A DNA stretch of 46,080 nt from NCBI GenBank assembly GCA_016842085.1, contig JAEVEX010000017.1:1-46080 (forward strand), given 5' to 3'. The stretch is from Candidatus Thermoflexus tengchongensis. Its GTDB lineage: Bacteria; Chloroflexota; Anaerolineae; Thermoflexales; Thermoflexaceae. The position numbers and the translations under genes were made by a program. Shown piece by piece: positions 1 to 8,354 of this stretch. Position 1 is the stretch's first letter, and every line of letters starts with the position of its first letter. The notes under the pieces were generated by a model that had not been told where the DNA came from, made no database searches, and saw only the letters and a list, made by a program, of their open reading frames with translations.

Positions 1-114
1 GAAAAGCAGAACTGGCTCTCCCTGCCCGTAATCGCCGTAGCTGATTCGTATTCCGTGCGACTCAACGTTTTGAACGGAGTGACCATGACCGGGTGGAATA
101 AAGAGTGTGGACAT
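1..114 (-). CDS. Alpha/beta hydrolase, N-terminal fragment cut by window edge
   Basis: The first 38 codons of a gene that leaves the window at base 1. The translation starts MSTLFIPPGH and continues into GIRISYGDYGQGEPVLLF, the usual first two beta strands of alpha/beta hydrolases, just before the expected oxyanion LHG motif. The start is firmly placed by a perfect AGGAGG about six bases upstream of the ATG. It is the last gene of a run of minus-strand genes and follows an intrinsic terminator, so it probably has its own promoter or receives read-through. The catalytic serine and histidine lie outside the window, so substrate and activity cannot be judged. Confidence 0.65.
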   Translation of the reverse strand, partial: MSTLFIPPGHGHSVQNVESHGIRISYGDYGQGEPVLLF

Positions 115-134
115 CTTGTTCCTCCTTCTAGCTA

Positions 135-159
135 TTACAAAAGCGGCGCACAGCGCCGC
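135..159 (-). terminator. Intrinsic terminator after the 170-aa membrane protein
   Basis: On the minus strand, GCGGCGC, loop TGT and GCGCCGC form a 7-bp all-GC stem followed by TTTTGT. It lies between the stop at 170 and the AGGAGG of the next gene. Confidence 0.6.
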
Positions 160-169
160 CTGGGTCCGT

Positions 170-682
170 TCAGGATCGCAGGCCGAGCCAGCCGAAGATG
201 ATCCCCGGGAGCAGAACGAGGGTTGGTATCCAGAAGATCGGCGGAAGGTCGCCGAACCGGATAGAGATGCCAGCGTTCAGGTAGGGCTTGAAAATGAGAA
301 ACCAGTAAGGGAGAACGACCAGCCCCGCCAGAACGAGGGTTACGAATGCCCACACCTGGTGCTGGCGAAGGCCGAACCATGCAAGAGAAACCATGAAGAG
401 GCCTATGATGACCAGTGATCCGCCCGCGTTGGTCAAGAAGAGCGTTCGGAACGTCGCCAGCTCCTTGTTTCTATTTAGCAGTTCGGACGGCGCTGCCCCA
501 AAGAGCTGGCTGTCGGTTTGCTGCGAGATGAAGATGGCGCTACGTCCGAATTGTGAGTTGACGAAGATCGGCGTGAGTGTCCCGATCAAGAGATGAACAA
601 CTCCCGACACCAGAAAGCAAATCACACTCACCCCGAGTGGGGATGCCCAGTGGAACGCGGCTGCCGTCTGAGATTGATCCAT
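170..682 (-). CDS. Four-helix integral membrane protein, unknown function
   Basis: A 170-residue protein with four clear hydrophobic segments: near residues 15-37 (PLGVSVICFLVSGVVHLLIG), 85-107 (GGSLVIIGLFMVSLAWFG), 115-135 and 150-168. The loop between the first two carries polar sequence (QQTDSQLFGAAPSELL). The ATG at 682 was chosen because AAAGGAA sits about eight bases upstream; the frame is open further but without a ribosome site. No family was recognised with certainty. It lies between a truncated cupin gene and an alpha/beta hydrolase gene, all on the minus strand, and has its own terminator. Confidence 0.6.
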   Translation of the reverse strand: MDQSQTAAAFHWASPLGVSVICFLVSGVVHLLIGTLTPIFVNSQFGRSAIFISQQTDSQLFGAAPSELLNRNKELATFRTLFLTNAGGSLVIIGLFMVSLAWFGLRQHQVWAFVTLVLAGLVVLPYWFLIFKPYLNAGISIRFGDLPPIFWIPTLVLLPGIIFGWLGLRS

Positions 683-749
683 GGAAAGTTCCTTTCGCCA
701 AAAGTTTCTGTTGTCCTGCGCCACCTAACGCTTTTCAGGCCGCGGTTCA

Positions 750-765
750 CCCCGTTCGAACGGGG
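750..765. repeat. Perfect 16-bp palindrome in an intergenic gap
   Basis: CCCCGTTCGAACGGGG is a perfect palindrome between the cupin stop (782) and the start of the membrane protein (682). There is no T tract on either side, so it is more likely an operator or recombination relic than a terminator. Confidence 0.5.
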
Positions 766-781
766 GCCTCAGTTCCGCACT

Positions 782-1222
782 TCACACGTTATCCGGAGTC
801 GAGGGCAAGCGCTGGCCGAGCAACCGGCCGAGCGGACCCAGCACGGCAAACGTGAACCACTGGACCCAGCTCGGCGGCCGCGCGAGACGCACGGTCGACC
901 AGAACGTCTGCCCGAACACGCCGAGAAGCAGGACCGGCGGCATCCCGCTCCGGCTCAACCGCCCCGCCTGGGCGAGGCCGAAAAGAGCCTCAAAGAAGGC
1001 TTCCGTGTTCAGGGCCGGCTCGAATTCCTGCCGGTATTCGGCAGGCTCGCTGCCCTCAACCCAGAAATGGTGCGGCGTGCCCGGCGGGATGCTCACTTCC
1101 TCGCCGGCGGCCACGACGCGCTCGCGACCAGCAATGCGGAAACAGAGCGCGCCGCGATGCACCATGCGGTCGAGAAGCCAGGGGTCATTGTTATCCTGGC
1201 CCAACAAGCGTCGCCGGTTCAA
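782..1222 (-). CDS. Cupin-domain protein lacking its N-terminal half (probable pseudogene)
   Basis: The second cupin motif is plain (GEEVSIPPGTPHHFW, with PPGTPHH), and the helical tail EFEPALNTEAFFEALFGLA and WFTFAVLGPLGRLLG match small cupin proteins of about 170 residues. The first cupin motif (HxH...E...G strand), which supplies most metal ligands, is absent. Similarity begins only near MVHRGALCFRIAGRE (ATG at 1165). Upstream, the frame runs back into the end of the preceding membrane-protein gene and opens only at a TTG (1222) with no good ribosome site. The likely explanation is a deletion that removed the front of the cupin gene. Product and expression are doubtful. Confidence 0.5.
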   Translation of the reverse strand: MNRRRLLGQDNNDPWLLDRMVHRGALCFRIAGRERVVAAGEEVSIPPGTPHHFWVEGSEPAEYRQEFEPALNTEAFFEALFGLAQAGRLSRSGMPPVLLLGVFGQTFWSTVRLARPPSWVQWFTFAVLGPLGRLLGQRLPSTPDNV

Positions 1223-1910
1223 CTGCGGTCGATGATCGCCCCGCGAGGCGCCACATCGCGACTCCGAGCATCAGCATCCACAGCGTGACCAGCATCGAGC
1301 CGCCCACGAAGAGTACGCTGGCCAGCGGTGAGCGACCGGTATACGCCTGCAGCAGTCCAGCCGCCAAGGACACGCTGCCACCTAGGACACCGACCCAGCC
1401 CAGCAGCCCCGGATAGCTGCTACTGCGTACGACCGCGAGCCCGTACAGGACGAAAGGCAGCCCCGGCAGCAGCATGGTCTCAAACGTGTAAAGGCCGAAG
1501 TTCGCGCGGTCAAGCGCGTCGGCGATCCGCAAGGCTGTTGCCTGCTCGGCTGGCGCAGCCCCGGTCCACGCGCGGGCAATGCCCTGCATAGCGATGCCAT
1601 CGATGGCGAAGTTGACCAGAAACAGAGAGGCACCCAGCAGCACAGTCAGAAGGCCGAAGCGCGCCAGGTGCGCACCAGGCGTCTCCCGCAGGGCGTCCGT
1701 GAGGCCCGCCAGCGCGCCCACGATGAGTAGAATCCCCAGGCTGAGCCCCAGGTGAAGCGTGACCCAGTAGGGGTGCGCCGCCCCCAGGCGCAAGAACGCC
1801 TCAGGCGTGGGGTCGCTCGGGTGCGGATGTAGCGCATTGAAGACCAGCGTGAGGATGGCACCAGCAATGGCAAGTGCCACGGTAACCCGTCGAGTTTGCC
1901 GCTCAAACAT
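1191..1910 (-). CDS. Multi-pass membrane protein, unknown function
   Basis: A 239-residue protein with about six hydrophobic helices (roughly residues 9-26, 48-70, 84-105, 142-162, 168-190, 197-220). AAAGGAG lies nine bases before the ATG. The helices are punctuated by proline and glycine (LLPGLPFVLYGLAVV). It resembles hypothetical DUF4386-like membrane proteins in layout, but I cannot assign a family from sequence alone. Its 3' end overlaps the truncated cupin frame by about 30 bases, consistent with a deletion junction there. Confidence 0.6.
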   Translation of the reverse strand: MFERQTRRVTVALAIAGAILTLVFNALHPHPSDPTPEAFLRLGAAHPYWVTLHLGLSLGILLIVGALAGLTDALRETPGAHLARFGLLTVLLGASLFLVNFAIDGIAMQGIARAWTGAAPAEQATALRIADALDRANFGLYTFETMLLPGLPFVLYGLAVVRSSSYPGLLGWVGVLGGSVSLAAGLLQAYTGRSPLASVLFVGGSMLVTLWMLMLGVAMWRLAGRSSTAVEPATLVGPG

Positions 1911-2148
1911 AGAAGTCTCTCCTTTGCAATAGGCCTCGACTTTCCTCCCTAGGATGCCCCCAGGGGAGCACGTCAGCCGGTGAGTCGACTACCCCATTTT
2001 CGCTTATCATGATGATCGTTGTCCAGATTAAAAAATGATCAAAACAGGCTCAATTTCTGTTCTTCATCGCGCTTCAGGAGTTCCCAGAGCCCTTGCCTCC
2101 CTCCCTGGCGAAGGGATGGCCCTGGAGGAGCGTGCTGGGCCAGAGCGT

Positions 2149-2841
2149 TTACTTCTGTGCAGGCTGACGGGGCTGGCGCCGGGTGAGTCGTGGGCGCTGG
2201 ATGGGCGGTTCAAGCTCTTCCATCGCCTTCAGCCACTCGACGCGAAGGGAGGCAGGGATGGTGCACCAGAACACCACACTCTGACCGGCGAGGATCTCCA
2301 CCACATGGGGCTCTATCACGCCTTCCTTCCCAACCATCACCCGGGTCACCTGATCCGGACGGTATCGTTCCTTCCCGGGAAGCCGAACGTGAATCTCGCC
2401 CTCACCCCGGCCTCCCACCTGGAGCACACGGTAGATGCCCGGGCGCACCAGGGTGACGGCGAAGAGATCGCCTTCGGGGATGACGTGGCCGCTATTTAGC
2501 CTGACGATCTTCTCCTGATGGGTGAGTTGAATGATCTCCACCCGATATCGCCCGATCCCCCGCGAGACATAAAACCCGATCACACCGCCTGATGCCAGAA
2601 GGTAAGATCCCCCGATCCCCTCCAGCGCGGCGAGGTCCAGGTGGAGCTGTAAAGCCCCCCCCTCCATACCCACACGCACGTGAGCCCGATAGACCATCCG
2701 CTCGTCCCGCCAGATCGTCAGATCATAATCCCCTGCCTCCGGGAATCGATGGAACAGGGTGGTGAGCACGGTGAGCGCCCGGCTATCGAAGGCCCGCTGG
2801 GCGAAAACCGGACGGTTCAATACCACGTTTTTGCGCTTCAT
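2149..2841 (-). CDS. Hypothetical protein, third gene of an unknown three-gene operon
   Basis: A 230-residue soluble protein, starting MKRKNVVLNRPVFAQRAF, without signal peptide or membrane segment and predicted to be mostly beta strand. The segment near residues 170-205 (EGVIEPHVVEILAGQSVVFW) resembles the edge strands of cupredoxin or immunoglobulin-like folds, but copper ligands are not evident. The C-terminal tail is basic and proline-rich (PRLTRRQPRQPAQK). Its ATG follows the upstream stop by two bases with GGGAG in between, so it is almost certainly translated together with the two genes before it. No function can be assigned. Confidence 0.6.
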   Translation of the reverse strand: MKRKNVVLNRPVFAQRAFDSRALTVLTTLFHRFPEAGDYDLTIWRDERMVYRAHVRVGMEGGALQLHLDLAALEGIGGSYLLASGGVIGFYVSRGIGRYRVEIIQLTHQEKIVRLNSGHVIPEGDLFAVTLVRPGIYRVLQVGGRGEGEIHVRLPGKERYRPDQVTRVMVGKEGVIEPHVVEILAGQSVVFWCTIPASLRVEWLKAMEELEPPIQRPRLTRRQPRQPAQK

Positions 2842-2843
2842 GG

Positions 2844-3760
2844 TTAAGCTCCCACGTCGGCTTGCACGACCATCTCCACATCGTTCACGCTGACATTGAG
2901 GTTCCGAACAGGAATACGCACCGGGATCAGCCCGTTTGAGGCCGGCATGATCTCCAGGTGATCATCCACGCGATAGAGCGGGTTGCATCGGCTGAAGAAA
3001 TCCAGGATCACCGTGCCGATGGAATCGAGCAGGCCGAAGCTGACGTTGAAGAGATCGCTGAGCCACTCCTCGATCTCGTCGGGGATATCGAGGATGGTGC
3101 GGATCAGGTCAGCGACGCTCCCGATGATGGCCAGGATGAGATCCCGCACCCAGCCCCCAGGGATCAGCGCCTCCACTGCGCTGGTGAGGGCATCCTCGAT
3201 CAGGTCGCCCACGATATCCGGGAAATCGAACAGATCCACATCGATGGTCTCGGGATCGATATGGATGTGCCACTGGTTGTGGGCTGGCAGCGGCTCAAGC
3301 CGCAACGGCGCGCAGAGATCCGGTGAAGGGAGCGGCAGCGTGGCGTCGAAATAGCGCACACGAGGCGTGCAGTGAAGCTGACCTCCTGGGCGACGAAAGC
3401 GGCCAGATCGGGGGAGATCGAGATGTCGGGATCGCCGCTGAAGATGCATACGCGGGGGAGGCAGATGTCCGGGATCGGCCAGGGCATATCGATACAGCCG
3501 CCGCCCACGCAGAGCTCCGGGATGTTCAGCCCCAGCGTGAACCGCAGCCGGTCCCACCGGAGATCCAGCTCCCGGACCTGGATCGTCCCATCGCTCCGCA
3601 GGTCGATGGAGCCGCCCTCCAGGTGCGCCTTCACATCATACCCGGCGGTAAAGGCCCCGAAGCTCGTGGAATCCGCCTTCTCGAAAATCAGGTTGCGCTG
3701 CAGGAGGTCGAAGGATCGCCGGAAGGCGCCCTCGGAGACCGCAACGGTCATGTGGGCCAT
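2844..3760 (-). pseudogene. Hypothetical beta-rich protein split by a single frameshift
   Basis: Two frames together make one protein of about 305 residues. The first frame runs from MAHMTVAVSEGAFRRSFDLL through the cysteine-containing stretch CVGGGCIDMPWPIPDICLP to FVAQEVSFTA. The second resumes at RVRYFDATLPLPSPDL and continues through an acidic helical region (FDFPDIVGDLIEDALTSAVE) to VNDVEMVVQADVGA. The switch is near 3360-3375; adding one base there restores a continuous reading. The ATG lies just after the upstream stop with GGAGGAG inside the end of that gene. The amphipathic strand pattern is faintly like TULIP lipid-binding proteins, a guess only. The frameshift may be real or an assembly error. 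Confidence 0.55.
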
Positions 3761-3762
3761 GA

Positions 3763-4656
3763 TCAGATCTCCTCCACCACCAGGTTGATGAAGGCCATCA
3801 GCTGATCCGATTCCACCGCCGGGTTATGGGGAACAGCTGCAGGCGCCGGAGCAGGCTGCAGAGTGACCCGCTGGCCGATGGTTATCCCCTGTTTCCTCAA
3901 CAGATCCGTGAGATTGAGGACCATTGATTCAATCGGCTGGCTCAGCCGCGGGAGGAGGCCCAGGCGCAACGTGGTCCGCACGTAGCATTCGACCAGATCC
4001 TCCATCTCCGCCGGCTTCAGATCCACAACCTCCAGCCCATCGAGCCGCAGCTTGAGCCACTGGGAATCCGGAGCGCCGATGGCCCCCCACTCGAAATGAG
4101 CGACGGCGAAAAGCTCCAGGCAGAAGCAGGTCAGCTTCCGCGTCGGGAGGACGACCGGTGTCCGTGGAGGGGCACCGCGCGAGGGGGCAAGGGCACGAGG
4201 GGAATCCGGCTGCCCCGAAGCGGTAGCAAGGACCTCCACCGCGGGGAGCAGATCCCGGATGAGATCCTCCGACGGGCAATCCAGTCCGAAGCATCCCTTC
4301 ATCCGTAACGCAAGACGCTGTTCCGGCAGGGCACCCAGCTCCGGTGGCAATCCGATCGCGTTCCCGGGGTGGAAGTCGATGCGCACATCGGTGAGCTGGA
4401 GGCACCAGTTCAATCCGATAGGGGTCGGAGCGCCGAACACCGGGAGGGGATCCTGCTCTGTAAACAGGGGATTGCCTGCGGCTTTCACCTCCGGGGCGAC
4501 CTCGATGGGAACGCAGAGCAGTTTGGGATGATTCGAGAAGAAGGCGGTGGCGTAGTTGAACAGCGAGGGGCGCTGGCGCATCACGTGGCGGATCACCCGA
4601 TTGATCCCATCTTCATGAAGGCTGCCGTAGAGATCGCTATGGTCGGTGAAAGGCAT
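3763..4656 (-). CDS. Hypothetical protein, first gene of an unknown three-gene operon
   Basis: A 297-residue protein starting MPFTDHSDLYGSLHEDGINR, with GGAGG five bases before the ATG. There is no signal peptide or membrane helix. The N-terminal part is helical (INRVIRHVMRQRPSLFNYAT). It then alternates beta strands (LTDVRIDFHPG; WLKLRLDGLEVVDLKP), with a low-complexity proline/alanine linker near residues 150-170 and another near 265-280 that separates a short helical tail. The stop is followed within two bases by the next ATG, so the three genes from 4656 to 2149 form one translationally coupled unit. I do not recognise the family. Confidence 0.6.
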   Translation of the reverse strand: MPFTDHSDLYGSLHEDGINRVIRHVMRQRPSLFNYATAFFSNHPKLLCVPIEVAPEVKAAGNPLFTEQDPLPVFGAPTPIGLNWCLQLTDVRIDFHPGNAIGLPPELGALPEQRLALRMKGCFGLDCPSEDLIRDLLPAVEVLATASGQPDSPRALAPSRGAPPRTPVVLPTRKLTCFCLELFAVAHFEWGAIGAPDSQWLKLRLDGLEVVDLKPAEMEDLVECYVRTTLRLGLLPRLSQPIESMVLNLTDLLRKQGITIGQRVTLQPAPAPAAVPHNPAVESDQLMAFINLVVEEI

Positions 4657-4753
4657 GAAGGCCTCCAGGTCTGGAAAGAGGTGCCCGGCATGGCGCTGAC
4701 CTCCATACCACCACGCCAGGCGATCATGTCTCGAGGAGATGTCATCCCCCCGC

Positions 4754-5149
4754 TCAGCGGGCGGGCGAAGGCGGGAAGAGCTTCGGGTGGGCCTCCAGCA
4801 TGAGCCAGCGCTCTTCTACTTTCTTCCACACCGTTATCGAGTAACCTTTCAACGCTGAGCCATCCGAAAGGGTGATCTCCACCTCCTCCCCCGAGAGCGC
4901 GATCTCCGGAGAGAGCATGCGGATGTGCTCCGGCTGCATCCGAATACGTGCCCCGCGCATCGTATGCTGAAAGAGCATGTCCATAGCTTCCTGAATGGCC
5001 TCCCGGCCGTGCTGGATATCCCCGAAGGCACCTACCCGGACGGCATCCGGGGCAAAGAAAGCGGCCGCGCGGGAGGCGTCCCCTGCGTTCCAGGCCTGGA
5101 TGAAACTTTCCAATTCGCTTCGGATAGCCCGTTCGTCACTGATAGCCAT
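4754..5149 (-). CDS. NTF2-like (SnoaL/DUF4440-type) small protein
   Basis: A 131-residue protein with the NTF2-like cone fold signature: an N-terminal helix pair (IRSELESFIQAWNAGDASRA), the strand turn FFAPDAVRVGAFGD, GREAIQEAM, and the paired sheet strands ending ITVWKKVEERWLML. Homologues include SgcJ/EcaC-like and stress-related small proteins; substrate cannot be read from sequence. GAGGGGG precedes the ATG at 5149, favouring this start over an upstream in-frame ATG. It lies 97 bases upstream of the unknown three-gene operon on the same strand and may be its first member. Confidence 0.7.
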   Translation of the reverse strand: MAISDERAIRSELESFIQAWNAGDASRAAAFFAPDAVRVGAFGDIQHGREAIQEAMDMLFQHTMRGARIRMQPEHIRMLSPEIALSGEEVEITLSDGSALKGYSITVWKKVEERWLMLEAHPKLFPPSPAR

Positions 5150-5322
5150 GAAATCCCCCTCAAGGATTTTCTCGGGGAAGAGACGATTCCTGTCTTCCCC
5201 TGTCATTCCCATCCTATCCCATCCATGGGCCGCTTTCCAGGTCAAAAGCTGATCAATATTTGCTCAGGGGAAGGAAACAACCTAAGCACGCGAGGATTTT
5301 CACGAGGCGGCGGAGGAAGAGC

Positions 5323-5940
5323 TCAGGGTTCACGCAATCGGAGGCGCTCCAGCGCACGCTGGATCCCCTCCAGGAGGATCCGGTGCTCGGCCTCGTGCAT
5401 ACGCGCCTCGAAGCGCTCCAGCGTGTCATCAGGGAAAAGGGGAACCACGGCCTGAGCCAGCACGGGCCCCGCATCGACCTCCGGAGTGACATAATGCACC
5501 ATGCAGCCGCTACAGGAGATCTCCCCGCGCCGGTAGGCCTCGAAGGCCCGCCGGATGGCATCGCGACCGGGGAACATCCCCGGCAAAGCCGGATGAAGGT
5601 TGATCACTCGGCCGGGGAACCGATCCAGAAAGGCCGAGCTCAGGATGTGCATCCACCCGGCCAGGACGATGAGATCCGGCCGGTACGGGGCGATCTGATC
5701 CGCAAGATCCTGATCATAGGCGATCCGATCCAGCCCCCGCTCCCGATACGGTCGAAGCGGGAAATACAGCGTGGGCACGCCCGCCCGGGCCGCCCGGATC
5801 AGGCCATAGGCGTCCCTCCGATTGGAGACCACCAGCACCACCTCGGCCCACAGACGGCCTTCCCTGCAGGCATCGAGGATCGCCTGCAGGTTGCTTCCGA
5901 ACCCGGAGATCATCACCACCAGCCGACCTCGCGGCTCCAT
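5323..5940 (-). CDS. purN: Phosphoribosylglycinamide formyltransferase
   Basis: Transfers the formyl group of 10-formyl-THF to GAR, giving FGAR (third step of purine synthesis). At 205 residues it is the usual length. The phosphate-binding loop is ISGFGSNLQA (residues 11-20; family usual GxGSNLQA). The catalytic set is present: N114 and H116 in VINLHPALPG, H149, and D156 in EVDAGPVLAQ. It is the last gene of the pur operon, 48 bases after purM. The folate-dependent PurN is used here; no ATP/formate-dependent PurT is seen. Confidence 0.95.
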   Translation of the reverse strand: MEPRGRLVVMISGFGSNLQAILDACREGRLWAEVVLVVSNRRDAYGLIRAARAGVPTLYFPLRPYRERGLDRIAYDQDLADQIAPYRPDLIVLAGWMHILSSAFLDRFPGRVINLHPALPGMFPGRDAIRRAFEAYRRGEISCSGCMVHYVTPEVDAGPVLAQAVVPLFPDDTLERFEARMHEAEHRILLEGIQRALERLRLREP

Positions 5941-5988
5941 TTAGAGGCTCCACCCCCTCGTCGAGAAGCGGGACAACCATCGCCGTCC

Positions 5989-7005
5989 TCACATTTGGAT
6001 TTGAACCTCCTGCTCTCCGGCTACGATCTCCCCCACCACTCGAAGCTCCCCCGGCAATGTGGCCAGCGCGAGCTCCACATCCTGAGGGGGAACCACCAGC
6101 AACATGCCCAGGCCCATGTTGAATACGTGAAACATCTCCTGGTCAGAGATCCTCCCCATGCGCTGAATGAGCCCGAAGATCGGCGGCTCCGGCCATGTTC
6201 CCCGGCGCAGAACCGCCGCGGTGCCGCGGGGCAGGACGCGCGGCAGGTTCTCATACACGCCTCCTCCCGTGATATGACACAACCCTTTCAGATCGACGCC
6301 CGCTGACTCGAGGCGCCGGATCGGTTCCAGATAACAGCGATGGGGAGCGAGAAGCGCCTCGCCAATAGAGGTCCCGAGCTCCGGAAGGGGTTGCTCCCAA
6401 TCCAGCTCGGCCAGCACCATGCGGGCCAGGCTGTAGCCATTGGTGTGAAGGCCGCTCGAAGGGAGGGCCAGCAGACGATCCCCCGGTCGGATGCGAGAGC
6501 CATCCCGGATCCGCTGGCGTTCCACCACGCCGATGATGGTGCCGGCCAGGTCCAGCTCCCCCGGCGCATAAACCCCTGGAAGCTCGGCGGTCTCTCCTCC
6601 CAGCAGCGCGCAACCCACCTCCCGACATGCGGCCGCCACGCTCTCCACAATGCGGACGATCACATCAGGATCGAGACGATCCGCAGCGATGTAATCCAGG
6701 AAAAAGAGGGGCCGGGCTCCATACACCAGGATATCGTTCACGCCATGATGGACCAGGTCATGGCCGATGGTTTCCCATCGGTTCAGGCGGGCCGCGACCT
6801 TTAACTTGGTGCCCACCCCGTCCGTGGAGGCCACCAGAACCGGCTCTTTCATCCCCCGCCAGAGATCCACCTGATAAAGGCCCGCAAACGCTCCCCATCC
6901 AGCGATCACTTCCTTCCCATAAGTCGAACAAACCGCGTCCGCAATGCGCGATCGGATCTCCCGGGCGACATCCCGATGCACTCCTGCGCGCGCATAGGCA
7001 TCCAT
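5989..7005 (-). CDS. purM: Phosphoribosylformylglycinamidine cyclo-ligase (AIR synthetase)
   Basis: Closes FGAM to AIR using ATP. The protein carries the PurM signature ASTDGVGTKLKVA near residue 60, GHDLVHHGVNDI, the glycine-rich LGGETAELPG and the C-terminal ITGGGVYENLPRVLP. About 338 residues, the normal size. Two ATGs are possible: 7011 has GAGGGGGG directly against it, while 7005 (MDAYARAGV) has the same site about six bases upstream, so 7005 is preferred. It lies 23 bases after purD and 48 before purN, and shares the ATP-binding fold with PurL encoded in the same operon. Confidence 0.95.
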   Translation of the reverse strand: MDAYARAGVHRDVAREIRSRIADAVCSTYGKEVIAGWGAFAGLYQVDLWRGMKEPVLVASTDGVGTKLKVAARLNRWETIGHDLVHHGVNDILVYGARPLFFLDYIAADRLDPDVIVRIVESVAAACREVGCALLGGETAELPGVYAPGELDLAGTIIGVVERQRIRDGSRIRPGDRLLALPSSGLHTNGYSLARMVLAELDWEQPLPELGTSIGEALLAPHRCYLEPIRRLESAGVDLKGLCHITGGGVYENLPRVLPRGTAAVLRRGTWPEPPIFGLIQRMGRISDQEMFHVFNMGLGMLLVVPPQDVELALATLPGELRVVGEIVAGEQEVQIQM

Positions 7006-7028
7006 GGGCATCCCCCCTCTCAGCGCCC

Positions 7029-8354
7029 TTAAAGGCTTCGAACGGGAACCCGCCCGATGTCCCGGCGGAAGCTCATGCCTTCAAAGTGGATGCGCTCCAC
7101 AGCCGCATAGGCCCGTGCAGCCGCCCCAGGCAGATCCGGACCGATCGCGCTGACGGCCAGGACACGCCCGCCTGCGGTGACCAGCTGAGCTCCCTCCCGG
7201 CGGGTGCCGGCGTGGAAAACCAGCACCCCTTCCTGAGCCGCCGCATCCTCCAGCCCGCTGATGGGAAGCCCCTCCGGGACAGGCCCGGGATAGCCCGGGG
7301 ATGCGAGGACCACGGTGACGCATGCCCCCGGCCGCCAGCGCAGACTCAGATCCTCCAACCGACCCTCCAGACAGGCCTCCAGCGCCTCCAGTCCGTCTGT
7401 TTCCAGCAGCGGGAGGATGGCCTGAGCCTCCGGATCGCCGAAACGAGCATTGAACTCCAGAACAAAGGGCCCCGAGGCGGTCCACATCAGCCCCGCGTAG
7501 AGGACCCCCACAAAGGGGGTTCCCTGGCGGGCCAGGGCATCCAGGACAGGCATCATGATTTGCTGGACCACCCGCTCGACGGCATCTGGGCCCACTTCGG
7601 GCACGGGCGCGTAAGCGCCCATCCCTCCCGTGTTGGGGCCTCGATCGCCGTCCATCAGGCGCTTATGATCTCGGGCCGGCAGGAGCGGTTTGACCATCCG
7701 CCCATCGCTCAGGGCCAGCATGGAGAGCTCGGATCCGTACAGGCGCTCCTCGATGACCACCGTGTCCCCGGCCTCCCCAAAGATCCGCTCACGCATAAGG
7801 CGATGAAGAGCCTCCTCGGCCTCCTCCGTGGTATCGCACACAAAAGCGCCCTTGCCCCCGGCCAGCCCACTGGCCTTCACCACGACCGGACCGGGATGCG
7901 CACGGAGGTAGGCCCGTGCCTCCTCGAAACGGTGGAAGACCGCGTAGTCGGGGGTAGGAACGCCGCACGCGCGCATGAGAGCTTTCGCGAACGCTTTCGA
8001 GGTCTCGATGCGCGCGGCCGCGCGGGTGGGTCCGAAGATCCGGAGCCCGGCCGCCTGGAAGGCGTCGACGATGCCGTGAGCCAGCGGGGTCTCCGGCCCC
8101 ACCACCGTCAGGTCGATCGCTTGCTCCCTTGCAAAATCGATCAGCGTCTGAATGTCATCGGGACGGATGGGCACAGAACGGGCAGGAGCCCGCGGCTGCA
8201 GATCGGGAGCCTCTGGAGAAGGCGGCCAGGTCGTCCCCCCGTTCCCCGGCGCGACGTATACCCTCTCGACCTCCGCGGCGCGGGCCAGAGCCCATGCCAG
8301 CGCATGTTCCCGGCCCCCTGATCCGACGACCAGAACCCGCTTCCCCTTTTTCAT
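7029..8354 (-). CDS. purD: Phosphoribosylamine-glycine ligase (GAR synthetase)
   Basis: Joins phosphoribosylamine and glycine with ATP to make GAR. A 441-residue ATP-grasp enzyme: the N-terminal fold starts RVLVVGSGGREHALAWAL; the phosphate and metal region includes VVVKASGLAGGKGAFV; RGPNTGGMGAYAPVPE is the hallmark PurD sequence; and LEFNARFGDPEAQAILP holds the Mg ligands. The ATG at 8354 overlaps the purF stop as ATGA, which fixes the start although the frame is open further upstream. The product goes to PurN, encoded two genes downstream. Confidence 0.96.
   Translation of the reverse strand: MKKGKRVLVVGSGGREHALAWALARAAEVERVYVAPGNGGTTWPPSPEAPDLQPRAPARSVPIRPDDIQTLIDFAREQAIDLTVVGPETPLAHGIVDAFQAAGLRIFGPTRAAARIETSKAFAKALMRACGVPTPDYAVFHRFEEARAYLRAHPGPVVVKASGLAGGKGAFVCDTTEEAEEALHRLMRERIFGEAGDTVVIEERLYGSELSMLALSDGRMVKPLLPARDHKRLMDGDRGPNTGGMGAYAPVPEVGPDAVERVVQQIMMPVLDALARQGTPFVGVLYAGLMWTASGPFVLEFNARFGDPEAQAILPLLETDGLEALEACLEGRLEDLSLRWRPGACVTVVLASPGYPGPVPEGLPISGLEDAAAQEGVLVFHAGTRREGAQLVTAGGRVLAVSAIGPDLPGAAARAYAAVERIHFEGMSFRRDIGRVPVRSL

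Noticed and set aside
723-794. Integron attC-like site between the cupin and membrane-protein genes (GTTAGGT on the minus strand, AAC at the other end, internal palindrome)
   Set aside because: The partner core site reads GGATAAC, which breaks the RYYYAAC rule, only the central bases pair, and no integrase or second attC-like site is seen.
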